Source: a virus. From it: DNA of 60,833 nucleotides. The notes below the pieces were generated by a model, which was given only the letters and a program-made list of their open reading frames with translations, had not been told where the DNA came from and did no database searches. The stretch lies in IMG/VR virus record IMGVR_UViG_3300025096_003142, positions 1 to 60,833 of that record; one strand, 5' to 3'. The position numbers were made by a program, and so were the translations under genes. Below, piece after piece: positions 31,621 to 39,915 of this stretch (position 1 is its first letter; every line of letters begins with the position of its first letter).

Positions 31621-33654
31621 TTATATAGCTTTTATTATTGTTTTTACTTTCCAAATATTAGGAGCTGTAGAATCGGTTATTGCTACCAACTGTGCTTGGC
31701 TTTGAGATATTATTACATCAAAAGTAATACCTGCTGTTGTTCCTATATCAGTTGTTGAAGTTTCTGTATGAGTAATAATTCCTCCATTCCATATTGACAT
31801 TATATTTCCAGCTTTTGCATTTGATGCTGATGTTATAGTATAATCAAAGAATGCACCATCATATGAACTTGTACTTAAAGTACATAATGATTGAGAATTT
31901 GATGCCGATGTAGCACTTATTACTGCTGTTGTATATAATGATTGGGGTGATTTACCTATAAATACTTCTCCACTTGCTGATGCTTCTAGTACAGGGAATC
32001 CTGAAATGTCATTAGCTGTAAATAATGTTCCTGTTAAATCATCATCTACTGAGAATAATGTTCCAACACTACCGATTACATCAAATACTGTTGATCCACT
32101 TCCTATTACTGATAACGATGATGTTGGATTGGATGATGATATTATTAAATTATTTATTGTTTGTTGATAGCCGTTGACATCAGAAAATATTCCGCTCGAG
32201 CCACCACCTCCAGCAATAGCTCCGGCTAATGAAGCAGATGTAAATATTCCTCCTCCAATTGAAGCTGTTATCATAGAAACAGTTCCACTCGAACTTATAT
32301 TACCTGATGCTGTTATTGGTGCATTTAATTCAATTTTATTGTTTCCGGCAAATAATATATTAGATCTATTATTAGCATCAGCTCCGTCTCCTACTATTAA
32401 TGCAGAATCATCAGAACTAGAAATATTATATTGACCTATTGCATATTGATAATTAGCATTAGTAACAGTGCTTAATCCACCAGCATGAGAATAATTTCCT
32501 GAAGCTGTAGATAGATACCCAACTGTATGACTATATGAACCATATGCTAACGAGTTCCTGCCTTCAGCATGACTATATGATCCTGATGCGTGGGTTGATC
32601 GGCCTTGGGCATGAGAATAATCTCCTTCTGCTACAGTAGCAAGGCCTTCAGCATGCGATGCATATCCAGATGCAATACTGCCCCTGCCTTCAGCATGGGA
32701 ATAATCACCGGTAGCGCTAGAACTAGTTCCATGGATGAATGAACCCGTTAAAGTTAATATAGAATTATAATTAGTTAAATTAGTACTAACGGGGGTTAAG
32801 GATAATGATGATGATGCTTTATTTCCTATTAAAAAATCAATTCCATGATCTACTTGTCTAGCACCAATTGTTAATTTTCCTGCGTTATACCCCCAGATTA
32901 TATTAGCTCCAAATGTATCAGCTGCAGATCCCATATAAATACCAGATAAGCTTGAAGTAGGAGAAAATATTCCGATATAAGCATTTGAATTATTTTGAAC
33001 CAATAATGGGGTTGTTATTGCTAATGAGCCTGTATACCCACTACTAGGTCCTACAGTTGCTGCATTAGCTGTTATATCCCCACTTGAACTTATATCACTT
33101 GATGCTGTTATGGGAGTAGTAATAGGGCCTACAAATTCAATACCATCTGTACTTATAGATATTTGATTAGCTCCATCATTAATATCTAACGTAATACCAT
33201 CACTTATATCGAGAAGACTAGTATCTCCACCATCAACACGATGTAATGATACTCCTGCATCTTTTCCATCTAATTTTATAATTTCTCCAGAAGTACTGGA
33301 TTGTATATAATCATGTGAAGCTGTAGTAGAAGTAATTATACCACTTGAGCTTATATCACTTGATGCTGTTACTTGTGTAACGTTGATGCTAGGGGTACCA
33401 TATAAATAATTAGCATATGAAGATGTTTCTGCATATGAAGATGATACTTCTTTGATAATTTCATGTGAAGCAGATATTGCATAAGATGCCGTTGCAGCAG
33501 TACCATTAAAAACTCCAGTAAATGAACCTGTAAATGATCCGGTAGCATTTACATTAAAACTTCCAGTACCATTAAGAGTGTCATATATATTAGTTACATG
33601 AGATGCATCTACGATATTTCCGTTGGTAATTCCTGATTTATCTAATAATGCCAT
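31621..33654 (-). CDS. large tail fibre protein with YadA-like head repeats, 677 aa
   Basis: N-terminal region with ATASYAISASHEIIKEVSSS, matching the 734-aa fibre. ITASSDISSSG repeats follow. Residues about 315-390 hold five to seven SHAEG/SHAQG repeats (14-residue period) as in the YadA/trimeric-autotransporter head. The C-terminal third is a beta-rich domain. Probably a trimeric receptor-binding fibre. The start overlaps the 55-aa gene stop (TAATG). Confidence 0.82.
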   Translation of the reverse strand: MALLDKSGITNGNIVDASHVTNIYDTLNGTGSFNVNATGSFTGSFTGVFNGTAATASYAISASHEIIKEVSSSYAETSSYANYLYGTPSINVTQVTASSDISSSGIITSTTASHDYIQSSTSGEIIKLDGKDAGVSLHRVDGGDTSLLDISDGITLDINDGANQISISTDGIEFVGPITTPITASSDISSSGDITANAATVGPSSGYTGSLAITTPLLVQNNSNAYIGIFSPTSSLSGIYMGSAADTFGANIIWGYNAGKLTIGARQVDHGIDFLIGNKASSSLSLTPVSTNLTNYNSILTLTGSFIHGTSSSATGDYSHAEGRGSIASGYASHAEGLATVAEGDYSHAQGRSTHASGSYSHAEGRNSLAYGSYSHTVGYLSTASGNYSHAGGLSTVTNANYQYAIGQYNISSSDDSALIVGDGADANNRSNILFAGNNKIELNAPITASGNISSSGTVSMITASIGGGIFTSASLAGAIAGGGGSSGIFSDVNGYQQTINNLIISSSNPTSSLSVIGSGSTVFDVIGSVGTLFSVDDDLTGTLFTANDISGFPVLEASASGEVFIGKSPQSLYTTAVISATSASNSQSLCTLSTSSYDGAFFDYTITSASNAKAGNIMSIWNGGIITHTETSTTDIGTTAGITFDVIISQSQAQLVAITDSTAPNIWKVKTIIKAI
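32470..32710 (-). repeat. SHAEG-type repeat array in the 677-aa fibre
   Basis: Coding repeats with a 14-residue (42-nt) period: SHAEGRGSIASGYA, SHAEGLATVAEGDY, SHAQGRSTHASGSY, SHAEGRNSLAYGSY, SHTVGYLSTASGNY, SHAGG. This is the sequence form of a trimeric beta-roll. Confidence 0.8.
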
Positions 33655-33821
33655 TATTTTTTCCTATTTTTGTATGGAAATATGTTATTTAATTTTTCTT
33701 GACGCTTATCACAACCGCAATCTTTTTGTCCAACTAATTTTGCAATTCTTTTTGATAATTGATCTAATTTAGTCGCACTAGTTATTTTTTTTATATCGTC
33801 GCCAAGACCTCTACTTTTCAT
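33654..33821 (-). CDS. small Cys-motif phage protein, 55 aa
   Basis: Short gene from the ATG at 33821 to the TAA at 33656-33654: MKSRGLGDDIKKITSATKLD, a helical middle, then KDCGCDKRQEKLNNIFPYKN. It overlaps the next start by TAATG. The CGC(D/G)KRQ-LN-FPY end is, from memory, found in many small marine phage proteins and may bind a metal or act in virion assembly. It is the only content of the 170-nt gap between fibre and nucleotidyltransferase genes. Confidence 0.72.
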   Translation of the reverse strand: MKSRGLGDDIKKITSATKLDQLSKRIAKLVGQKDCGCDKRQEKLNNIFPYKNRKK

Positions 33822-33824
33822 ATT

Positions 33825-34880
33825 CTATCCCATTTTAATATAATTATTTAGTTTTGATAATAATAACTTAAATTTTGGCGTTATTGGTATTTCAAATACA
33901 CGCGTTCCGGGATATGTATAATTTTCTTCTGGATTCATTACTTGTTTATATCCAGTATCATCTATTCCTAAAACCGGATATGAAACGTTTTGCATTGTAA
34001 TCTGTCGACTTGGTATCATTGTGCACCGATTTGGATGGTCCCATTGACCGCGGACATCTTCTACAGCATCTAGATGTTTCATTACTATATCCCAATCATT
34101 TTTATTTAATTTTTTCTTTTTGTTGATGTGTAATGCTAAATTACCTATTATTTTATCATTTTTATCACCGTCACTATGGTTTTCCATTTGAAGGCGACTC
34201 ATTGTTTCTGTTTTTGCTAATTGGCTTAATCGTTCTAAATGGCCGGTATTACGCAGTTTCTTAAATGCTAAATTTTCAACAGAATATTCGCCTTCTGCTT
34301 CTAATCCGGTTTGTCTCATTTGTTTTAAGCGTGATTTTAGTCTTTCTATTCTAGGCAATATATCCATATCGCCTTTTTTCATATTGTCTATTTCGTATGC
34401 AAATGGATCAGCTTTTTTATCTATCGCATCATCTTCAATTGAAACTACACCTGCACTAGGTTTTTTTATCCATTTGTTTTTCATTATAGAAAATACTCCG
34501 GTGGATGCGTGTGGTTCATTTGTGTCTTGAGCATATAATTCTATTTGCATTCCTCTAAATGTTAATGGATAATTATTGTTCCATATACTTTTTTTAGCCA
34601 TTAAATATTCTCGTACCAATGCTGAGTTAGCATCATAAGCTTTTATATCTTTATAATTAATTAAAACATGCAAGTCGATATCTGATTTATTAGTCCAATT
34701 ATAATTTGCATTGCTTCCAGTTAATGTTACATCGCGGACTTGGACATCTATTATAGGAAGTAAAAAATCTGCAAATGCTCTAGCAATTTTTAAGAATTTT
34801 TCACGAAGCTTAGGTTTGAGATGATCTTCATCCCAAATCTGCGGATTCAACGTGCTTTGTGTAGTATATTCTTTAATCAT
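33825..34880 (-). CDS. nucleotidyltransferase-fold protein, 351 aa
   Basis: Pol-beta superfamily signature: G55-S56-N-A-N...D67-I-D69 (GSNANYNW, SDIDLHVLI) with a likely third acid at E114 (MQIELYAQD). The C-terminal part contains RRxx-type basic segments and a domain ending FEIPITPKFKLLLSKL. The N-terminus MIKEYTTQSTLN is only a weak match to the tag pattern. Its position between the 1065-aa protein and fibres suggests a virion-associated enzyme that adds NMP to protein or RNA, but the substrate is unknown. Confidence 0.72.
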   Translation of the reverse strand: MIKEYTTQSTLNPQIWDEDHLKPKLREKFLKIARAFADFLLPIIDVQVRDVTLTGSNANYNWTNKSDIDLHVLINYKDIKAYDANSALVREYLMAKKSIWNNNYPLTFRGMQIELYAQDTNEPHASTGVFSIMKNKWIKKPSAGVVSIEDDAIDKKADPFAYEIDNMKKGDMDILPRIERLKSRLKQMRQTGLEAEGEYSVENLAFKKLRNTGHLERLSQLAKTETMSRLQMENHSDGDKNDKIIGNLALHINKKKKLNKNDWDIVMKHLDAVEDVRGQWDHPNRCTMIPSRQITMQNVSYPVLGIDDTGYKQVMNPEENYTYPGTRVFEIPITPKFKLLLSKLNNYIKMG

Positions 34881-34881
34881 A

Positions 34882-37800
34882 TTATGTTTGAATAAATTTA
34901 CCTGTTTGTTTAAATTTATGATATTTATCTATTGCATTTCTGAATTTGTCTCGTAATGGGCTTGTTTTCTCTTTTGAGTTTTTTTGTTGTCCTTTATAAC
35001 CTGTAATTGATGCTGGTACATTAATTGCTGTCCTATCCCATGTTGCTTCCTTTTGTCTAGCTGGACCTATTGGTAATGGATCGACATATCCTGGTTTGTA
35101 TTGTCTAATCATTTTTCCATCTTTCATTGCAACTAAATATTTACTTTCCATTCCTAGAAGCTTTTTTATTTTCCATGCATCTGGATTCACAGAACTGTCT
35201 AGCCATCCTCCAAAATTACCATCCGGGGTTGCAATTCGGAATGCGCCCTCTACTCCTTGTGCATAGAAACGGCCATTTCTTTTTGTGCATTTAAAAATAT
35301 GTATACCTCTAATTTGTTTTCTCACCATGGTAATATCGTCGATATCGCTAGCTCCTGGCGTCGCTTCTCTAACCCATTCCCATCCATATTCGTTATGTGT
35401 GTCGACTAACCAATTTTGAGTATATACAATATTCTCTTCTGCATATAGACTATAACCTTTGAATGTTGATGGCATTAAGTTTTTATCCGTTAAAGCTTCA
35501 GTTTGTGGTGTTATCGTTATTCCACCGGCGGTTTCAGTTAAAAATTGATGAACTGGCTTTAATGTTTGTGCTATTAAGTCATCAACATCAGAACCAAATA
35601 TTTTCTCAAATACCATATTCGCTACCGGGATATATAATGAGTTGTGTTTTTGCCATTCATAGCCAAAATCTGTTTCATCGGGATCTGAAGTAATATTTAG
35701 AAAAAAAGTTTGTACTTCATTATATATCACATTTGCTGCACCAACCACTCCGTTTTGAAGAGGCCTCCATAAGGTTTCCAGAGTTTCAAACATTACATTT
35801 TTTACCTTGCCTATGTTTGTTGCAGCACCGCCCATTAGTCCACCTGCAGCTGTACGAAATTTTAACATTGGGTCTGCAATACACATTATTAAATAATTAT
35901 TATTTAGTTTAGTTAAATCAAGTCCCCATGAGTGGCCACTTCCAGTAACAGCATCTTGCCATCCTTTTCTTAAGTCTATTAAAACATCAGCTGCAATATT
36001 TTTAAAACTTTTTTTACTATTTTTAAATAGCCAATCTAGGTTATTTACTAAATTACCTTGGTGAACTCCATGTTCAGCTAACCATTTTTCAACAGCTGTT
36101 TTTCCAGTAGTAGTAGTATAATATGTTCCTTGAGTTATTGTACCTGAAAATGATGCTCCTCCGGGAAGTTTACCTGATTTAAAACTTTTTCGTATCACCT
36201 CTTCTGTAAATTCGCCGCCGCCATGCATCATAAAATGTCTTACAAAATATTCCTCTTGAACCATTTTTATAAATTTAGTAACAATTTTTTTATCTGCAAA
36301 GGATGATATTACTAGAGATAAATGTTGGGGAGATTTAAATAGATTCTTGTAAAATGCATTCCATATCTTACGTATTGTATTTGCAGCCATTTTTGATGGC
36401 ATTGATATTGCTTTTGCTAGGAAATTTTTCGTATTAAAGGGCAACCTTTTTATGAGGTCGGTTAGTTCTTTTGGGTTAACTAGTTTTGTTGCAGTACCAG
36501 TAAGTTTTTTCCATAAACCGGTCAGACGCTTTCGGATATGCGCTCCGGTAAATGTTCCAGGTACGCCACTTACGCCTATTCTTCTTTTGAAATTATTACT
36601 TATATCTATTCCTTTTATATGCTTATTTTTTAAAACCAGCTTTTCGACTATATGGGTACCGCCTAATATCATATTATCTAATACCTTTATGCATTTCTGG
36701 ACTTGAGCATTAGTTAATACTTTTCCTTTAAATGTCTTAATTATATCTTTTGTTTGTTCAAGACATTGAATATATTTTTTTGGATTTTTTGCATATCCCT
36801 CTTTTATTAGATATTCTGCTAAATTCATATAAATTTTTCTGCCGGTTCTAAATGTAACCGATGCGCCTTTACTTGCTATTATAAAAGGTTTTATTGCAGC
36901 TTGCAATCCCTTTTTAACTATTATATTCATACCATCGCCTACGGCAGGAATGCTAGCGGCAATACTCAATACTCCCTCAAATGTTCTGCCTCGGCTTATA
37001 TACCACAAACCATTAGGAACATCAACAAATGGGCCTCCAACTATTCCTACAAAGTCTAACGTTAATTGCATGTTATCAGCAACATTTGACCAATTTACTC
37101 CCCATTTTCTTGTCTGTTGATTTTCTTGCAGCTCATACAAAACCGGAAAAGCTGTTTTAGTAATAGCCATTTCTCCTACTCCAGTCCAGCCATATAACAC
37201 ATCAGATAAATCACTCATAGCTTTATATCGAGGATTTCCTTTATCGATTAAACCAGTATATCCTTTCATCAATCTGTTACGTTTCTCGCTGTCACTAATT
37301 TCTTTATATTCTACTCCGCCACCTGGAGTTATCATAAATCTACCTTGGACTTCATCAGAACTATTAACTATTTCTACCCGGCCATTTTGAAATTTATAAT
37401 TTACAACTTGTTTTGCTCTTAGATTAGGATTATCTTGAGGAAGTATTATTTTGGTGCCCCATCCAAACCAAATAGGTAGTGCAGCTGGAGATTTTGCTCC
37501 TCCCGGATCATAATTTAATACTAGTTGATAATATATCAGATATTGTGATTTTAAGTCTTTTATTGTTGCAGCTTCGTTTTTTGCAAAATTCTTTAAATAC
37601 TCCGGAAGTCGTTTTTCCAGTTCCGCCGGATTGATTATAGTATTACCATGTGTATCAAATATAACTGGGCGTGCGCCCCACTTTCGTAACCAAGCTTTAA
37701 CTGTAGTGGGTAAATTTGGTGTATCTTTTGCTGGAAAATTATAACTATTACAATTATCGGCACCAGTACATGAAGTTGCTCCCATAGACTTCCACCAATT

Positions 37801-38079
37801 ATCTAATGTAAATCTAATTTTCTTGCCGGGTAATTTGTCAGTCTTCGGATCATATTCAATTTGATCTAATATTTGTTTTTGTTGCCCATAAAAATCATAT
37901 CCAGTACTTATATCCAAATTCGGTCCTATAAGTCCAGAATATTCTGGATTTTCATAGTTTTGTAACTGACCATTTATATTCAAATATGGGTTCTGGTAAG
38001 GAGATTGTTCTGATATTAACATATTACTATATTCTTCTTTAATAATATGTTGTAAATATTGTTTTGTTGGTGATTGCAT
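34882..38079 (-). CDS. giant putative ejected/internal virion protein, 1065 aa
   Basis: The N-terminus (QYLQHIIKEEYSNMLISEQ) has two tag-like Glu sites (IIKE, LISE). Residues about 300-380 contain FVDVPNGLWYISRG and SIAASIPAVGDGMNIIV, resembling pre-toxin segments of polymorphic toxins. The middle is helical and basic, and the C-terminus is mixed with KTSPLRDKFRN near the end. No enzymatic motif recognised. Its size and gene position (before lysis genes, beside the nucleotidyltransferase-fold protein) fit a DNA-ejection or polyvalent protein. TATTTATA box upstream. Confidence 0.68.
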   Translation of the reverse strand: MQSPTKQYLQHIIKEEYSNMLISEQSPYQNPYLNINGQLQNYENPEYSGLIGPNLDISTGYDFYGQQKQILDQIEYDPKTDKLPGKKIRFTLDNWWKSMGATSCTGADNCNSYNFPAKDTPNLPTTVKAWLRKWGARPVIFDTHGNTIINPAELEKRLPEYLKNFAKNEAATIKDLKSQYLIYYQLVLNYDPGGAKSPAALPIWFGWGTKIILPQDNPNLRAKQVVNYKFQNGRVEIVNSSDEVQGRFMITPGGGVEYKEISDSEKRNRLMKGYTGLIDKGNPRYKAMSDLSDVLYGWTGVGEMAITKTAFPVLYELQENQQTRKWGVNWSNVADNMQLTLDFVGIVGGPFVDVPNGLWYISRGRTFEGVLSIAASIPAVGDGMNIIVKKGLQAAIKPFIIASKGASVTFRTGRKIYMNLAEYLIKEGYAKNPKKYIQCLEQTKDIIKTFKGKVLTNAQVQKCIKVLDNMILGGTHIVEKLVLKNKHIKGIDISNNFKRRIGVSGVPGTFTGAHIRKRLTGLWKKLTGTATKLVNPKELTDLIKRLPFNTKNFLAKAISMPSKMAANTIRKIWNAFYKNLFKSPQHLSLVISSFADKKIVTKFIKMVQEEYFVRHFMMHGGGEFTEEVIRKSFKSGKLPGGASFSGTITQGTYYTTTTGKTAVEKWLAEHGVHQGNLVNNLDWLFKNSKKSFKNIAADVLIDLRKGWQDAVTGSGHSWGLDLTKLNNNYLIMCIADPMLKFRTAAGGLMGGAATNIGKVKNVMFETLETLWRPLQNGVVGAANVIYNEVQTFFLNITSDPDETDFGYEWQKHNSLYIPVANMVFEKIFGSDVDDLIAQTLKPVHQFLTETAGGITITPQTEALTDKNLMPSTFKGYSLYAEENIVYTQNWLVDTHNEYGWEWVREATPGASDIDDITMVRKQIRGIHIFKCTKRNGRFYAQGVEGAFRIATPDGNFGGWLDSSVNPDAWKIKKLLGMESKYLVAMKDGKMIRQYKPGYVDPLPIGPARQKEATWDRTAINVPASITGYKGQQKNSKEKTSPLRDKFRNAIDKYHKFKQTGKFIQT

Positions 38080-38101
38080 TTATATACCTTTATTATCTAT
38101 A

Positions 38102-38109
38102 TATAAATA
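38102..38109 (-). promoter_or_regulatory. candidate late-promoter box TATTTATA
   Basis: TATTTATA in gene sense 22 nt before the 1065-aa gene start at 38079. Confidence 0.4.
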
Positions 38110-38113
38110 TATT

Positions 38114-38461
38114 TTACTTCCAAAACACCTGGATAATTAATATTGCAAAAGCCAATACCAAACAAACTGCAGTTTTCATGTTAACTGCTTCTCCTTTAAA
38201 AAACCATGTTAACGCAGTAAATGTTATAATACCACTTACAAATGAAAGTATTCGTCCTGGCCACAAATCACCATCAAAGCCCGTAACTGCATAGCGGGTT
38301 GCTGTCATAAACATCCATGTAACAGGAATTCCTAATAAGATTAATATCCATTTGTATTTGTTAAAAGAACTCCAAAGAATTGGAGAGTTCATTTGAATCC
38401 ATGCTATTGATTGAGCAATAGAGAAAAAAAGTACTGCGAGTACTACATAACGAATTTGCAT
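38114..38461 (-). CDS. small DMT-like membrane protein, 115 aa (start reassigned)
   Basis: Four hydrophobic helices. The frame opens at 38524, but the ATG at 38461 (MQIRYVVLAVLFFS) avoids the 53-nt overlap with the lytic gene. The C-terminal pair (ILSFVSGIITFTALTWFF, TAVCLVLAFAILIIQVFW) resembles half-size drug/metabolite-transporter proteins of the DUF486 type. Located in the lysis block, so it may help lysis, but a transporter-like role is also possible. Confidence 0.65.
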   Translation of the reverse strand: MQIRYVVLAVLFFSIAQSIAWIQMNSPILWSSFNKYKWILILLGIPVTWMFMTATRYAVTGFDGDLWPGRILSFVSGIITFTALTWFFKGEAVNMKTAVCLVLAFAILIIQVFWK

Positions 38462-38471
38462 TAAATAAAAT

Positions 38472-39269
38472 TTAAGAATTAATATCAGTTGAGTTAAGAA
38501 GCGTATAAGTAAAGCTATTCCCATGAACGTCTTTTGCCTTATAAGCTAAATCCATCATGTCATCAAAATCATCTGGGTCTTTAAATACTTGGCATCCTGC
38601 AGAATATTTATTTATATTATTTGCTACTTTATATGCAGAGCTACGATGAATATTTATTCCATAATATCCTTCAGTGATAGTATCATTGTCATAATCATAT
38701 ACATCATCTTTATTTCCATCTCTATAAACACGAACTTTTCCAGCTCTTTGGCAAAGTGCTTTATATCTTGTTTTTCCATGACCGTCAATTTTATATACTC
38801 CATTGTATTGATCTGGAACTAATATAGCACACCCTCTTCTGTTCATCGGATGATTTATCCAATATAAACCTGGTTGAGTAGTTGCTGGCCAACAATGGAA
38901 CTTCCATTCTCCATTGATTTTATATGAAAGTGTGATATAATCATCATATTTGTTAGTTATTTTTCCGTCTTTATCTGGACTTCGAACTCCTACTAGATTA
39001 AAATTATAATCTCCATTTTCAAACCATTTATATCCTTTAGATTTAACTGCTTCTTGAATCTGATCTAGAGTATACATATGATTTTCATGCATTAGTGCTT
39101 CATATGTTTTAGGTCCTACAATTCCATCTACATCTAAACCATTTTCTTTTTGAAATTGTTTAACTGCTTTTTCTGTTTTAGTACCAAAGTCCCCATCAAC
39201 CCATATGCCTAATGCTTCTTGAATTTCTTGAACATGCTCTTTTTGATTGCTACCTATTTTAATTATCAT
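38472..39269 (-). CDS. endolysin candidate: peptidoglycan-binding domain plus L,D-transpeptidase-like domain, 265 aa
   Basis: Residues 1-60 match PG_binding_1 (VQEIQEALGIWVDGDFG, VDGIVGPKTYEALM). The C-terminal half ends with GINIHRSS...NKYSAGCQVF, an H...SxGC arrangement like YkuD-type L,D-transpeptidases or related hydrolases. It overlaps the holin stop by 1 nt, a typical holin-lysin order. Catalytic type (hydrolysis or transpeptidation) cannot be told from sequence alone. Confidence 0.78.
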   Translation of the reverse strand: MIIKIGSNQKEHVQEIQEALGIWVDGDFGTKTEKAVKQFQKENGLDVDGIVGPKTYEALMHENHMYTLDQIQEAVKSKGYKWFENGDYNFNLVGVRSPDKDGKITNKYDDYITLSYKINGEWKFHCWPATTQPGLYWINHPMNRRGCAILVPDQYNGVYKIDGHGKTRYKALCQRAGKVRVYRDGNKDDVYDYDNDTITEGYYGINIHRSSAYKVANNINKYSAGCQVFKDPDDFDDMMDLAYKAKDVHGNSFTYTLLNSTDINS

Positions 39270-39682
39270 TATCTTTCACCTTTATGGCCATCTACTTTAT
39301 CTAGAATTTTGTTGAGTACTTCTGCATTTATTAAACCTGCAATAGATGCATTTTTAAATGCACTGATAAGTTGGAATATTATAAATGGAACAATCATTGT
39401 TTCACTTAGCCAACTAGTTCCAGCAAATGCTTGCTCAACTACTAATATAACTGCTAATATCATCCACCACACGCATAATGTACGTAATACCGATAAAGCT
39501 TTGAATGTTTTAAATCCTTCTCTTTTCATTCCAGCAACACACCCAAAAAATCCATCTAAAAGTACTACACAACATATTGCTAAGAATTGTTCGAAATTAG
39601 ACATTGTTAAATTTAAAAAATACGAACAGATAAATCCGCAAGTAGTACCAATACCTAATGAAATTAAAGCGCTTGTCTTCAT
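39269..39682 (-). CDS. holin (phage_holin_4 type), 137 aa
   Basis: Three to four hydrophobic helices (about residues 5-24, 29-50, 66-88, 95-112) with the conserved LDGFFGCVAGMKREG loop and a charged C-terminus (KVDGHKGER), matching the toxin-secretion/holin 4 family. Forms membrane pores that release the lysin. It overlaps the lysin start by 1 nt. Confidence 0.85.
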   Translation of the reverse strand: MKTSALISLGIGTTCGFICSYFLNLTMSNFEQFLAICCVVLLDGFFGCVAGMKREGFKTFKALSVLRTLCVWWMILAVILVVEQAFAGTSWLSETMIVPFIIFQLISAFKNASIAGLINAEVLNKILDKVDGHKGER

Positions 39683-39741
39683 TTTATATACTCATTCCTA
39701 GTTTATAAAGAACATTTTAAATAAATATAATGTAAATAAAG

Positions 39742-39915
39742 TTAATCTAGATTTTCTTTTAAAATTTTTAATACTTTTATTAATACTTCTCGTTTTTTCT
39801 TCAAATCAGCTAATACAAAACCATCCATATGATTTCTAGCTGACTTACCTGTACCTAACGTTATTGATTGGGTTATTCGCATTAATTCTTTTTCCACGTG
39901 TTCTATTATTGTCAT
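39742..39915 (-). CDS. hypothetical helical protein, 57 aa (start reassigned)
   Basis: Start set at 39915 (MTIIEHVEKELMRI), which gives an ATGA overlap with the epimerase stop; the longer frame to 39963 would lie inside the epimerase. A helical, Lys-rich protein ending VLKILKENLD. No family recognised. Last gene of the glycan run. Confidence 0.65.
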   Translation of the reverse strand: MTIIEHVEKELMRITQSITLGTGKSARNHMDGFVLADLKKKREVLIKVLKILKENLD

